Translations under genes and position numbers: made by a program
Source: Bacteroidota bacterium
GTDB lineage: Bacteria; Bacteroidota; Bacteroidia; Bacteroidales; B39-G9
Direction: 5' to 3'
Length of the DNA stretch: 23,701 nt
NCBI GenBank assembly: GCA_030592465.1
Contig: JAUVJB010000014.1
Coordinates: 1 to 23,701, forward strand
Shown here: piece by piece, positions 5,863 to 14,602 of the stretch
Layout of the letters: every line of letters begins with the position of its first letter
How positions within the stretch are numbered: position 1 is the first letter of the stretch
Notes under the pieces: generated by a model
The model's input: the letters and a program-made list of their open reading frames with translations, nothing else
Databases searched by the model: none
Told to the model about the DNA's origin: nothing

Positions 5863-8187
5863 ATGTGCCCAAATATTAAAAAAATTATATTAGTATTTTT
5901 ATTGATAACTTATAATACTGTAAGCTATTCGCAAAAAGTAGGTTTAGTATTAAGCGGCGGCGGTGCTAAAGGAATAGCACACATTGGTGTAATAAAAGCA
6001 TTAGAAGAGAATGGCATACCTATTGATTATGTTGCAGGAACATCAATGGGAGCAATAATTGCGGGATTATATGCTATAGGATTAACACCGGAGGAGATGG
6101 AAGACTTAATAAAATCAGATGACTTTCAAAAATGGGCATTTGGAAAATTAGATGAATCTGACACCTATTTCTTTAAAATGAAAGAAAAAAACTCATCTAT
6201 GGTTGAAATGAAATTTACTACTGATAAAGATTCTGTTTTTAAACCAAGCTTGCCGACCAATATTATCCCAAATCATCAAATGGATTTAGCTTTTTTAAAA
6301 ATATATTCACAAGCCTGTGCTAAAGCAAATTATAATTTCGATAGTTTATTTGTTCCATTCAGGTGTGTAGCAACTGATATTTATCGCAACAAAGCAGTTG
6401 TCTTTTCACAAGGAGTATTATCGTCAACTATTAGAGCATCAATGACTTATCCATTTTATTTTAAGCCTATTACGATAAAAAACACATTATTTTTTGATGG
6501 TGGAATGAAAAACAATTTCCCTGTTAATATTATTGAGCGGGATTTTAAACCTGATATTATTATTGGAAGTAAAGTTGCCAAAAACTTTTCTCCACCTGAC
6601 GAAGATGATGTTTATTCTCAAATTGAAAGTATGTTGATGGTAAAAACAGACTATAGCTTGCCAAAAAGCGGAATTCTAATTAAGCCAAATGTAAAAGGCG
6701 TTGAGATAATGGATTTCAATAAATACAATATGCTTATAAAAAATGGTTATTCTGCTACTCAAAATAAAATGGATTCTATAAAAATGAAAATAAAACGCAG
6801 AGTAGATACAAATGAACTAAACAAAAAAAGACAAGAGTTTAAAGATAATGAGCCTGAACTTTTGTTCCAAAATATATACATTGAAGGGTTAAATAGCACT
6901 CAAAGACACTATGTATTAAAAAGCATTAAACAAAAAAAAGAAGTCTTTACTTTTAAACAATTTAAGAAAGCTTATTTTAAACTCATTGCTGATGATATTA
7001 TAAAATCAATTTATCCAAAAGCAATTTATAACCCAAAAACAGGCTATTTTGACTTATATCTCAAAGTGAAAAGAAACAATAAATTTCAAGCAAATCTTGG
7101 AGGTAATATTTCATCAAGCTCACTTAATCAAGCTTTTGCCAAGGTTGAATATCGACACCTCTCAAATAGAGCATATAATTTTTCGGCAAATACTTATTTT
7201 GGAAAATTTTATAATTCAGGTCAGTTAAAATCACGTATTGATTTTTCACCTACTAAATTTTTAACTAATAAAATTATTCTACCTTACTATATTGAATTTG
7301 TATTTACATTAAACAGATGGGATTATTTTAGCAGCAGTAGTGAACTTTTTTATGAAGATGTACATCCACCATATCTTATCCAGAAAGAAGGGAACTATAG
7401 AACCAATATTGGCTTTCCATTTCTTAATCATGGTAAAATTTCTTTTGGTGGAGCAATATCGCAATCAACTTACGAATATTATCAAACAAGTAGTTTTAAA
7501 AAAATTGATATTGCAGATCAAACAAATTTTGCTTCTTACACGTTTCACACATCAATTGAGGAAAGTACATTAAATTATAAACAGTTTCCAAATTCAGGAA
7601 AATATATCGCATTAAAAACAAGATTTATAAACGGAAAAGAAGAATATACTCCGGGCAGTTATTCTATTGATGTTGATACTAACGCATATAATATGAACCA
7701 TATGTGGTTTCAAATTAATTTTATATACGACAAATACTACAAAATAAACAAAAAAACTACTCTCGGAACTTATTTTCAAGGAATATATTCAAACAAGAAT
7801 TTTTTCAATAATTATATTTCTACTATAATGTCTGCTCCTGCTTTTTGCCCAACTCCTGCAAGTAAAACTATTTTTCTTGAAAATTTCAGGTCAAACACTT
7901 ACGGAGCAGCCGGTATTAAAGCAATATTCAATATTTTTTCTGATTTTGATTTACGTATTGAAGGTTATGTTTTCCAACCTTACAAAAAAATTACATTCGC
8001 TGACTACAAAGCTGAGTATGGTAAAGCTTTTAATAATAGATACTTTTTAGGCTCTGCTACACTTGTTTATCAAACATTTTTCGGACCTGCAAGCATAAAT
8101 ATTAGTTATTTCGATAAAACGAACACAAAATTCTATTTTACAATCAATTTTGGTTATACCCTTTTCAACAAACGAGGTACTGATTAA
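5863..8187 (+). CDS. Patatin-like phospholipase with POTRA and outer-membrane barrel (type Vd)
   Basis: The 774-residue protein starts with a signal peptide (cleavage near YSQ|K, residue 24). A patatin domain follows (about 25-320): oxyanion loop GGGAKG (32-37), nucleophile S61 in GTSMG and D212 in FFDGGMKNNFPV, so the Ser-Asp dyad is complete. Residues ~330-395 (LLFQNIYIEGLNSTQRHYVL...) look like one POTRA domain, and from about 400 to the end alternating aromatic strands form a BamA/Omp85-type barrel. This order is that of PlpD and FplA, the type Vd autotransporters, where the lipase domain is exported through its own barrel. Whether it is released or stays tethered, and its lipid substrate, cannot be told. 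It stands alone with AT-rich leader sequence; an AT palindrome follows it. Confidence 0.88.
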   Translation: MCPNIKKIILVFLLITYNTVSYSQKVGLVLSGGGAKGIAHIGVIKALEENGIPIDYVAGTSMGAIIAGLYAIGLTPEEMEDLIKSDDFQKWAFGKLDESDTYFFKMKEKNSSMVEMKFTTDKDSVFKPSLPTNIIPNHQMDLAFLKIYSQACAKANYNFDSLFVPFRCVATDIYRNKAVVFSQGVLSSTIRASMTYPFYFKPITIKNTLFFDGGMKNNFPVNIIERDFKPDIIIGSKVAKNFSPPDEDDVYSQIESMLMVKTDYSLPKSGILIKPNVKGVEIMDFNKYNMLIKNGYSATQNKMDSIKMKIKRRVDTNELNKKRQEFKDNEPELLFQNIYIEGLNSTQRHYVLKSIKQKKEVFTFKQFKKAYFKLIADDIIKSIYPKAIYNPKTGYFDLYLKVKRNNKFQANLGGNISSSSLNQAFAKVEYRHLSNRAYNFSANTYFGKFYNSGQLKSRIDFSPTKFLTNKIILPYYIEFVFTLNRWDYFSSSSELFYEDVHPPYLIQKEGNYRTNIGFPFLNHGKISFGGAISQSTYEYYQTSSFKKIDIADQTNFASYTFHTSIEESTLNYKQFPNSGKYIALKTRFINGKEEYTPGSYSIDVDTNAYNMNHMWFQINFIYDKYYKINKKTTLGTYFQGIYSNKNFFNNYISTIMSAPAFCPTPASKTIFLENFRSNTYGAAGIKAIFNIFSDFDLRIEGYVFQPYKKITFADYKAEYGKAFNNRYFLGSATLVYQTFFGPASINISYFDKTNTKFYFTINFGYTLFNKRGTD

Positions 8188-8215
8188 TTACAAAATTTCA
8201 TAATTATTTGATACA

Positions 8216-8243
8216 ATAATTTTTATTTTAAAATAAAAATTAT
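8216..8243. terminator. Perfect 28-base A/T palindrome, possible bidirectional terminator
   Basis: The two halves, ATAATTTTTATTTT and AAAATAAAAATTAT, are exact reverse complements with no loop. It lies 28 bases after the patatin stop codon and ahead of the acyl-CoA synthetase gene. As RNA it gives a weak all-A/U hairpin, so termination is possible but not assured. Confidence 0.4.
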
Positions 8244-8283
8244 ACTTTTAAAGTTTGTTTTAGTATTAACTAAACTTTTTATA

Positions 8284-9936
8284 ATGATTAAAGAAAATTT
8301 TGTTCAATACTTCGAAGATAGCATTAAACATAATTGGGAATTACCTGCACTCACAAATTATCAAGGATACACATTAACTTATGCACAAGTTGGCTTAAGA
8401 ATTAAACAATTTCATTATATTTTTAACAAAAATAACGTTAAAAAAGGTGATAAAATTGCTTTAATAGGAAAAAATAATTCTAACTGGGCTGTTGTTTACT
8501 TAGCAGTAGTTAGCTACGGTGCTGTAATTGTTCCTCTTTTACAGGATTTCCCTCCAAATGATATCCACCACATTGTAAATCATTCAGAATCAATCATATT
8601 ATTTATCTCTGAACCAATATTTGAAAAAATTGATATAAACGAGATAAAGAATGTAAAAACAATTTTCTCACTCGACAACTTCTCAATACTCAAAACAAAC
8701 GACAAAAATATTGGAACCTCATTGATAGAAGCTGAAAAATATTATTCAAAAAATAAATTAACCCCTGAAAATTTTACAATAGAGAAAATTGGCAACAATG
8801 AGTTGGCAGGCATATTATATACATCGGGAACATCCGGTTTTTCAAAAGGCGTGATGCTTACTCATAACAGTTTAGCGGCAAATGTTCGTTTTGCCCATAA
8901 TAATTTTAATATTAATAAAGGCGATAGAGTTGTTTCTTTTCTGCCATTAGCTCATGCTTATGGATGTGCTTTTGAATTTTTATGGCCTTTTTCAGAAGGC
9001 TGTCATATAACTTTTCTTGGAAAAATTCCTTCTCCTCAAATCATTATAAAAGCATTTCAAGAAATTAAACCAAAAATCATTCTTAGCGTACCTCTTGTTC
9101 TTGAAAAAGTTTATAAAAACAAAGTAAAACCAATCCTTCAAACTAAAAAAGTTAAAATATTAACAAAAATTCCTTTTATTAATAAAATCATATACAAGAA
9201 ATTTTTTAATAATTTAAAAGAAGCTTTTGGCGGGAACTTTATTGAGATTGTACTGGGAGGAGCGGCTTTAAGTAAAGAAGCTGAAATATTTTTTCATAAA
9301 ATAAAATTTCCTTATACTATTGGCTATGGAATGACTGAATGCGGTCCACTTATTAGTTATTCGTCGTGGCATGAAACTAAAATGTTTTCAACAGGCAAAA
9401 TTATCGACACATTGGAAGTGAAGATTGATTCTGACGACCCTTACAATACAGTAGGAGAAATACTTGTAAGAGGTGAAAATGTAATGATTGGTTATTATAA
9501 GAATGAAGAAGCAACTTCAAAAGCCTTGGATAAAGACGGATGGTTACATACAGGTGACTTAGGATTAATTGACAAAAACAATTGTATCTTTATTAAAGGA
9601 AGAAGTAAATCAATGATATTAGGACCATCAGGTCAAAACATTTACCCCGAAGAAATTGAAGCCAAAATAAATAATCTTCCATTTGTAACAGAAAGTTTAG
9701 TGGTTGAAAAAACAGGGAAACTTCACGCTCTTATTGTTCCTGATTATAATTTTATTGAAGAAAAAGGAATTGACACTGAAAATTTAGAACTAGAAATGAT
9801 AAATAACAGAAATCTCCTAAATCAACAATTACCTAATTATATGAAAATCTCTAAATTTGAAATTCAAAAAGATGAATTTCAAAAGACACCAAAAAAAAGT
9901 ATTAAACGATACTTATACACAGTCTTGTCTAACTAA
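8284..9936 (+). CDS. Long-chain fatty acid-CoA ligase (AMP-forming)
   Basis: The 550-residue protein carries all main motifs of the ANL adenylate-forming superfamily: P-loop YTSGTSGFSKG (about 178-188), GYGMTECGP (about 347-355), WLHTGDLG (about 420) and the C-terminal KTPKKSIKRYLY with the lysine used for adenylation. It activates a fatty acid with ATP to acyl-AMP and then transfers it to CoA. The length and the C-terminal motif fit the FadD/long-chain group in Bacteroidota. No signal peptide; a cytoplasmic or membrane-associated enzyme. It could feed lipid synthesis or degradation; the preceding patatin could supply fatty acids, but that link is inference from adjacency only. Confidence 0.9.
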   Translation: MIKENFVQYFEDSIKHNWELPALTNYQGYTLTYAQVGLRIKQFHYIFNKNNVKKGDKIALIGKNNSNWAVVYLAVVSYGAVIVPLLQDFPPNDIHHIVNHSESIILFISEPIFEKIDINEIKNVKTIFSLDNFSILKTNDKNIGTSLIEAEKYYSKNKLTPENFTIEKIGNNELAGILYTSGTSGFSKGVMLTHNSLAANVRFAHNNFNINKGDRVVSFLPLAHAYGCAFEFLWPFSEGCHITFLGKIPSPQIIIKAFQEIKPKIILSVPLVLEKVYKNKVKPILQTKKVKILTKIPFINKIIYKKFFNNLKEAFGGNFIEIVLGGAALSKEAEIFFHKIKFPYTIGYGMTECGPLISYSSWHETKMFSTGKIIDTLEVKIDSDDPYNTVGEILVRGENVMIGYYKNEEATSKALDKDGWLHTGDLGLIDKNNCIFIKGRSKSMILGPSGQNIYPEEIEAKINNLPFVTESLVVEKTGKLHALIVPDYNFIEEKGIDTENLELEMINNRNLLNQQLPNYMKISKFEIQKDEFQKTPKKSIKRYLYTVLSN

Positions 9937-10143
9937 ATCAAAATGTTTTTATAAAAAAAGCTCTTACTTTAAGGTAAAAATTTTGGCTAAATTTTATTTA
10001 TATTTAAAATAAAAACCGTTTGTAGGTTTGTTGCCAATTTCAAAACTTTTCATTGTCAAGGTTCATAGACATTTAATAGAATTACAAAACTTCAAATACT
10101 CTCTAACTATACAATTAAATATACCATTGGGGGTATGTGCCTT

Positions 10144-10926
10144 CTATTCTTCAACATCAATCCCTGTTACTGTCATTAATAAGAAATCTAAAGATTTACT
10201 ATAATCTAAATCATCGTATTCCAATCCAAGTTTTTTGATACTTGAATAGTAATCTTTCAGTTTTTTATAATAATTTTTTTCTAATTGAATTGATGCAGCT
10301 TTCTGTCCAATTTTTTCAATCAAAAACCATTTCTCAATCAATCTTGCAGTCCTGCCATTACCGTCTTGAAATGGATGAATTTTTACAAATACCAAGTGTA
10401 ATAATGATGCATAGTAAAATATCTCAAATGGATTTAGGTCATTATTATTCAAAGTTTCTATGTCCTGAAATAATTTATCAATATCCTGCTTAACAATCTC
10501 GGGACTAGCTGCGACATATTCAATTTGGTCATCACTATTAATTACAAACATCATATTTGTACGAATCAATCCTTGTTGGCTTTTAGGTAAAAATTTAGAG
10601 CTTAAAATTGAATGTGCTTTTTTTACGTTTTCAATGTTTAACTTATGGTTGTCAATATAATCATATGCCGCATACAAATCATCTGCTTTTCGAGTATAGT
10701 CAGGTTTGAATTTAACTTTTAAAAATTTATGTTTAAAGTAGCTGTCAAAATCAATATCTTCCCCTTCAATCTTTGAAGAATAAACGGACGAAACTGATTT
10801 GTAGAATTGGAAATAATCAACTGGCACCTCAACTTTCTTGATTTTATCCAATTTCTTCAAAGGAGATTCTCTCACAATTTTAGTAAAATCATCAAGAAGA
10901 CCGGATACTAATATTTTGAAGTTCAT
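10144..10926 (-). CDS. Fic family protein with inhibitory helix (class II type)
   Basis: The 260-residue protein has the complete Fic motif HPFQDGNGRTAR (184-195), with catalytic H184. Fic enzymes usually transfer AMP from ATP to a hydroxyl side chain of a target protein. The inhibitory motif S-x3-E-G is present before the Fic core (S50 to G55, SSKIEG), which is the class II arrangement where the glutamate blocks productive ATP binding until it is relieved. The flap region lies around 119-143 (IRTNMMFVINSDDQIEYVAASP). No separate antitoxin gene is adjacent. It is a single gene with its own -7 box. The target is unknown. No DNA-binding domain is seen at the C-terminus, and at 260 residues it is shorter than many Fic proteins that carry a winged helix. 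Confidence 0.88.
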   Translation of the reverse strand: MNFKILVSGLLDDFTKIVRESPLKKLDKIKKVEVPVDYFQFYKSVSSVYSSKIEGEDIDFDSYFKHKFLKVKFKPDYTRKADDLYAAYDYIDNHKLNIENVKKAHSILSSKFLPKSQQGLIRTNMMFVINSDDQIEYVAASPEIVKQDIDKLFQDIETLNNNDLNPFEIFYYASLLHLVFVKIHPFQDGNGRTARLIEKWFLIEKIGQKAASIQLEKNYYKKLKDYYSSIKKLGLEYDDLDYSKSLDFLLMTVTGIDVEE

Positions 10927-10942
10927 AATAAAGTCATTTTCA

Positions 10943-10950
10943 CAAAGATA
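10943..10950 (-). promoter_or_regulatory. Bacteroidota -7 promoter box for the Fic gene
   Basis: On the minus strand TATCTTTG matches the TAnnTTTG consensus, 16 bases upstream of the start codon. A TTG lies about 14 bases further upstream, which is closer than the usual ~20-base spacing. Confidence 0.5.
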
Positions 10951-11028
10951 ACCATTTTAATTTTCAAATTAAAATCCATTAATTTTATTTGATTACAGGA
11001 GTCTCTTCCGGCATTACCCACAACATTA

Positions 11029-12318
11029 TTATAAACTCCAATATGTTAAATCATGAATTTTACCTTTATAAATACCTTTAATATCTACTAAAATCCCATT
11101 TTCCCCGGTTAATAATTTAAAATAATTTTCATCAAAACCTAAATATTGTTTATGATTAACTGCGACAATAACAGCCTGATAATCAGCATCTAATTTATCA
11201 ATTAATTTATAGCCATATTCAGAATAAACTTGATCAGAATCTGCATAAGGATCAGTAACGCTCACATCAACACCATAAGTATTAAGTTCATTAACAATAT
11301 CAGCAACTTTTGAATTACGAATATCGCTCACATCTTCCTTAAAAGTTGCTCCCATAATAAGCACCTTTGCTCCTTTTACATTATGATTACCGGCAATAAT
11401 TTTTTTAACCGTTTGTGAAGCTACGTAACTTCCCATTGAGTCGTTAATTGACCTTCCTGAATTTATCATTTGTGCATGATAGCCAAATTCTTTAGCTTTA
11501 TATGACAAATAATAAGGGTCAACACCTATGCAATGCCCACCTACCAGACCGGGATAAAATTTCAGGAAATTCCATTTTGTGCCTGCAGCTTCAAGAACAT
11601 CGAATGTGTTAATCCCCATTTTACCAAAAATCATTGATAGTTCATTCATTAATGCAATATTAACATCACGTTGAGTATTCTCAATAATTTTTGCAGCCTC
11701 AGCCACCTTTATAGTTGGAGCTTTATGAATACCGGCTTTTATTATTTCGCCATAAATTTGTGCAATGTTATCAAGAGACTCCCTATCACAACCTGATACT
11801 ATTTTTTTAATACTTGTAAGAGTATGTGCCTTATCGCCGGGATTAATTCTCTCAGGTGAAAACCCAACTTTAAAATCATTTACAAATTTCAGATTAGATT
11901 CTTGTTCAAGAATTGGTACACAATCTTCTTCTGTGCATCCCGGATAAACAGTTGATTCGTAAACAACATAATCACTTTTACCAATAACCTTACCTACAGT
12001 ATGAGTTGCTTTCAAAAGCGGTGTTAAATCCGGCATTTTGTGGTCGTCAATTGGTGTAGGAACTGCAACAATATAAAAAGAAGCAGGTTTCAAATCATCA
12101 ATAGAAGAAGTAAAAACTATATCACAGTTATCAAAATCGCTTGACACAAGCTCGTTGCTTGGGTCAATTTTTTTCTTCATTAACTCAATTCTATCTTGTT
12201 TAATATCGAAACCAATGACGGAAAATTGTTTTGAAAATTCAAGTGCAATGGGTAATCCAACATAACCTAAGCCTATTACGGCAATCTTTTTTTTCTTTGT
12301 AATAATATCTTTATGCAT
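11029..12318 (-). CDS. tviB: UDP-N-acetylhexosamine 6-dehydrogenase (TviB/WbpO type)
   Basis: The 429-residue enzyme belongs to the UDP-glucose/UDP-ManNAc dehydrogenase superfamily. The NAD-binding loop GLGYVG is at 16-21, the VPTPIDDHKMPDLTPL segment and the helix KVAEAAKIIENTQRDVNIALMNE follow, and the catalytic cysteine is C263 in GGHCIGVDPYYL. The wording of these motifs fits the TviB/WbpO group, which oxidises C6 of UDP-GlcNAc or UDP-GalNAc twice to the uronic acid, rather than WecC or UDP-glucose dehydrogenase. It is the last gene in transcription order of the sugar block and is separated from the oxidoreductase by 439 bases, so it may have its own promoter. Its leader shares a 26-base block with that of the epimerase gene. 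Substrate epimer is not decided by sequence. Confidence 0.88.
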   Translation of the reverse strand: MHKDIITKKKKIAVIGLGYVGLPIALEFSKQFSVIGFDIKQDRIELMKKKIDPSNELVSSDFDNCDIVFTSSIDDLKPASFYIVAVPTPIDDHKMPDLTPLLKATHTVGKVIGKSDYVVYESTVYPGCTEEDCVPILEQESNLKFVNDFKVGFSPERINPGDKAHTLTSIKKIVSGCDRESLDNIAQIYGEIIKAGIHKAPTIKVAEAAKIIENTQRDVNIALMNELSMIFGKMGINTFDVLEAAGTKWNFLKFYPGLVGGHCIGVDPYYLSYKAKEFGYHAQMINSGRSINDSMGSYVASQTVKKIIAGNHNVKGAKVLIMGATFKEDVSDIRNSKVADIVNELNTYGVDVSVTDPYADSDQVYSEYGYKLIDKLDADYQAVIVAVNHKQYLGFDENYFKLLTGENGILVDIKGIYKGKIHDLTYWSL

Positions 12319-12337
12319 ATTCGGTAATCTTTTAAAT

Positions 12338-12363
12338 ATTATACTAAAAATTGTTATATTGTT
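12338..12363. repeat. 26-base leader block shared with the epimerase gene, copy 1
   Basis: The block begins ATTATACTAAAAATTGTT and matches 16964-16989 at 25 of 26 positions. Both copies lie upstream of minus-strand sugar genes in the same orientation: 19 bases before the dehydrogenase start here, 56 bases before the epimerase start there. Confidence 0.6.
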
Positions 12364-12381
12364 AAATTGTTATATTGTTGA
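12350..12381. repeat. Tandem octamer repeat (ATTGTTAT/ATTGTTAA)
   Basis: Four units: ATTGTTAT, ATTGTTAA, ATTGTTAT, ATTGTTGA. It overlaps the shared leader block and lies 31 bases upstream of the dehydrogenase start. Confidence 0.65.
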
Positions 12382-12500
12382 GACCTAACAGGTTTTCTAT
12401 TATTTTTATTATCAGTAAATTAATCATGCTGTTTTTTATTATCACAAGCATATGAGGTCTTTTCATAATGGATTAATAATTAGATAATAAATTTCATACC

Positions 12501-12578
12501 GCTCTTTCGGATTTGTAATCCGAAAGTTCTGTGTTACTCTCGTTTATTTAGACTTTCGGATTGCAAATCCGAAAGAGC
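12501..12578. repeat. 78-base double-hairpin element, copy 1
   Basis: The ends GCTCTTTCGGATTTG (12501-12515) and CAAATCCGAAAGAGC (12564-12578) are perfect inverted repeats. Each end is also a hairpin by itself: CTTTCGGATT, three loop bases, AATCCGAAAG at 12504-12526 and again at 12553-12575. This is the layout of a REPIN, two REP-like hairpins facing each other. A second copy is at 15811-15884. Confidence 0.75.
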
Positions 12579-12633
12579 AGGTTTTTACTACGTTGGATTT
12601 CTTTTTTATCCAACTGTGGTCTTTTCCATCATA

Positions 12634-12662
12634 AACAATCCGCCGGCAGTCAGACAAGTTTT
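12634..12662. repeat. 29-base repeat, copy 1 (inverted relative to 16998-17026)
   Basis: The core CCGCCGGCAGTCAGACAAG is found in reverse complement at 16998-17026, with one mismatch over 29 bases. The two copies bracket the four genes from oxidoreductase to epimerase. Confidence 0.65.
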
Positions 12663-12757
12663 AACAATTCAGCAATCAGTCAAAAGCCTGACAAATTTTA
12701 ACCATTTAGCTATACGCCAGTTGTAGAACTGTGAATAGTTGCGAAAATAATTTATCT

Positions 12758-13792
12758 TTATGAACGATTACTAAAATTATTTTTCTTTAATGAATAAATT
12801 CTTTCAATTATCTCAACCACCTTTAATCCTTCTAAAGCGTTTGTTGTTATTGCAGATTTTCCGTTAAGGGTATCAATAACATTCTGAATAATAAACTGAT
12901 GATTAGCTGCTGAGCCTTTATACGCACCATAGGAATTTGGTGGATTGGTAGCTTCCAACTGAGGCATATCATAATCTTTAATATTACAATAAACTACTTC
13001 GTTCATATATTGTCCGGCAACTTTTACAGTTCCTTTTTCGCCAATAACTGTTATACTGCTCTCAAAATTTTTATCAAAAACAGAAGTAGAATAATTCAGA
13101 CTACCTGAGCCTCCATCGACAAAATCAAAAAACACAATTCCCGAATCCTCGAATTCGGTTAGTCCTTTATGATTAAAATCCTTAAAAGTGGCATTAATGT
13201 TAGTAATATCACCAAAAAGCCAATACATCATATCAATAAAATGAGAAAACTGTGTAAATAATGTTCCCCCATCTAAATCTTTTGTTCCATGCCAATCACC
13301 TTTATGATAATATCGCTCGTCACGATTCCAAAAACAATTAAGATGAACCATATAAATTTCTCCAAGCAACTTATTATCTATAACATTCTTTAACCATACT
13401 GACGGCGGTGAATATCTATTTTGCATAACAGTAAAAACTCGCTTTGAAACTTGTAATGATTTAAAAATAATTTTTTCTGCACTTGCTTTTGTTAAAGAAA
13501 TTGGTTTTTCACAAACCACATGTTTTTTATGCTCTAATGCTTTAATTGATTGTTCTGCATGCAAACCGTTTGGTGTACAAATATTAACAACATCAATATC
13601 AATATTTGAATTTAATAAATCATCAATTGAGCTAAAGAAAGGAACATTTAAATTGTCAATATTTAACGCATCTTTCGGTTTAACATCACACAAAGCAACT
13701 AACTCTGCATCATTATTTTTATTTATCATTTGAGCATGTCGGATTCCAATATGACCAACTCCAACAACAGCAAATTTTATTTTATTATTCAT
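12758..13792 (-). CDS. wbpB: UDP-N-acetyl-hexuronic acid 3-dehydrogenase (WbpB/WlbA-like, Gfo/Idh family)
   Basis: The 344-residue protein is a Gfo/Idh/MocA oxidoreductase. The N-terminal Rossmann loop GVGHIGIRHA is at 11-20, the CEKP motif with K96 is present, and the C-terminal domain holds GGTLFTQFSHFID (175-187) with H184 as the probable catalytic histidine. The stretches MQNRYSPP, MVHLNCFWNRDERYYHKGDW and SITVIGEKGTVKVAG match the pattern I know from WbpB/WlbA, which oxidise C3 of UDP-GlcNAcA to the 3-keto sugar. Beside an aminotransferase and acetyltransferase of the WbpE and WbpD types, this role is well supported by context. A TATCTTTG box just upstream suggests its own promoter. The C-terminus is slightly longer than in the Bordetella enzyme. 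Confidence 0.85.
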   Translation of the reverse strand: MNNKIKFAVVGVGHIGIRHAQMINKNNDAELVALCDVKPKDALNIDNLNVPFFSSIDDLLNSNIDIDVVNICTPNGLHAEQSIKALEHKKHVVCEKPISLTKASAEKIIFKSLQVSKRVFTVMQNRYSPPSVWLKNVIDNKLLGEIYMVHLNCFWNRDERYYHKGDWHGTKDLDGGTLFTQFSHFIDMMYWLFGDITNINATFKDFNHKGLTEFEDSGIVFFDFVDGGSGSLNYSTSVFDKNFESSITVIGEKGTVKVAGQYMNEVVYCNIKDYDMPQLEATNPPNSYGAYKGSAANHQFIIQNVIDTLNGKSAITTNALEGLKVVEIIERIYSLKKNNFSNRS

Positions 13793-13811
13793 TTTTATTT
13801 ATTAGTTGTCA

Positions 13812-13819
13812 CAAAGATA
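13812..13819 (-). promoter_or_regulatory. Bacteroidota -7 promoter box for the oxidoreductase gene
   Basis: On the minus strand TATCTTTG fits TAnnTTTG exactly, 19 bases before the ATG at 13792. No clear -33 TTG was found. It suggests that this gene can be transcribed independently of the genes upstream. Confidence 0.5.
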
Positions 13820-13868
13820 GTAAAATATACTTTGCGAGATTCTTATTTGTAATTTGTTTCACCGCCTG

Positions 13869-13899
13869 CCCTATGAAATGCAAAGCAATATTTCACGGG
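13869..13899. repeat. Hairpin-forming repeat-like palindrome
   Basis: CCC-TA-TGAAAT (13869-13879) pairs with ATTTCA-C-GGG (13890-13899) around the loop GCAAAGCAAT. It lies in the 211-base gap between the acetyltransferase and oxidoreductase genes and resembles intergenic palindromes common in Bacteroidota. No T-tract follows on either strand. Confidence 0.4.
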
Positions 13900-14003
13900 A
13901 ACATTTAGCTTCGTTGTCATTTAGCTATTTGACTATCAGCAACTTATCAATGGCTATTAATAACTATGATATTATGTTAAAATCATAATCGTTTATAGTA
14001 CTT

Positions 14004-14576
14004 CTATATTTTAACTACCTTATTATCAATAAATAAATATTTTTGCTTGCTTTCGTGACAAATTGCTATTCCTTCATTATCAAAATTAAGCTTGTTACCA
14101 TATTCACTTACCCAACCTACCTGTTTTGCAGGATTACCAATAACCAAAGAAAATGGTTCTATGTCTTTTGTAACAACAGCACCTGCGCCGATAAATGCAA
14201 ATTCACCAATTGTAATGCCACACACTATTGTTGCATTAGCTCCAATTGTTGCTCCTTTTTTAACAATGGTTTGTTTAAATTCATTCTTACGACTAATAAA
14301 ACTTCGGGGATTAATAACATTGGTAAAAACCATTGATGGTCCAAGAAAAACATCATCTTCACAAATCACTCCTGTATATACAGAAACATTGTTCTGAACT
14401 TTTACATTATTGCCAAGAATAACATCATTGGAAATAACAACATTTTGACCAATATTACAATTCATACCAATTTTTGAATCTTTCATTATATGTGAAAAAT
14501 GCCAAATTTTAGTTCCTTTACCGATTGTGCAACCATCATCAATAATTGCTGTTTGATGTGAGAAATATTCTTTCAT
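14004..14576 (-). CDS. wbpD: UDP-3-amino-hexuronic acid N-acetyltransferase (WbpD-like)
   Basis: I place the start at the ATG at 14576 (190 residues, MKEYFSHQTAII...). The ORF extends 13 codons further to 14615, but that would overlap the aminotransferase gene, and known WbpD proteins begin at this point. The body is a left-handed beta-helix of hexapeptide repeats (IGKGTKIWHFSHIM, IGMNCNIGQNVVIS, FIGAGAVVTKDIEPFSLVIGNPAK). WbpD acetylates the 3-amino group made by WbpE with acetyl-CoA. It starts 26 bases after the aminotransferase stop and belongs to the same operon. The C-terminal tail after the GNPAK motif is normal in length for the family. Confidence 0.87.
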   Translation of the reverse strand: MKEYFSHQTAIIDDGCTIGKGTKIWHFSHIMKDSKIGMNCNIGQNVVISNDVILGNNVKVQNNVSVYTGVICEDDVFLGPSMVFTNVINPRSFISRKNEFKQTIVKKGATIGANATIVCGITIGEFAFIGAGAVVTKDIEPFSLVIGNPAKQVGWVSEYGNKLNFDNEGIAICHESKQKYLFIDNKVVKI

Positions 14577-14602
14577 GTGTCTCTCTTTAAAGTTAAATTG
14601 TT

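Larger units (their letters stand above)
12319..12757. other. Repeat-rich intergenic region within the sugar block
   Basis: This 439-base gap holds tandem octamers next to the dehydrogenase start (12350-12381), a 78-base double-hairpin element (12501-12578) and one copy of a 29-base repeat (12634-12662). I see no ORF or RNA gene of known type in it. Confidence 0.6.

Noticed and set aside
14043..14397. Plus-strand ORFs of about 100 codons opposite the acetyltransferase
   Set aside because: They are antisense to a well-supported hexapeptide-repeat gene and show no family motif.
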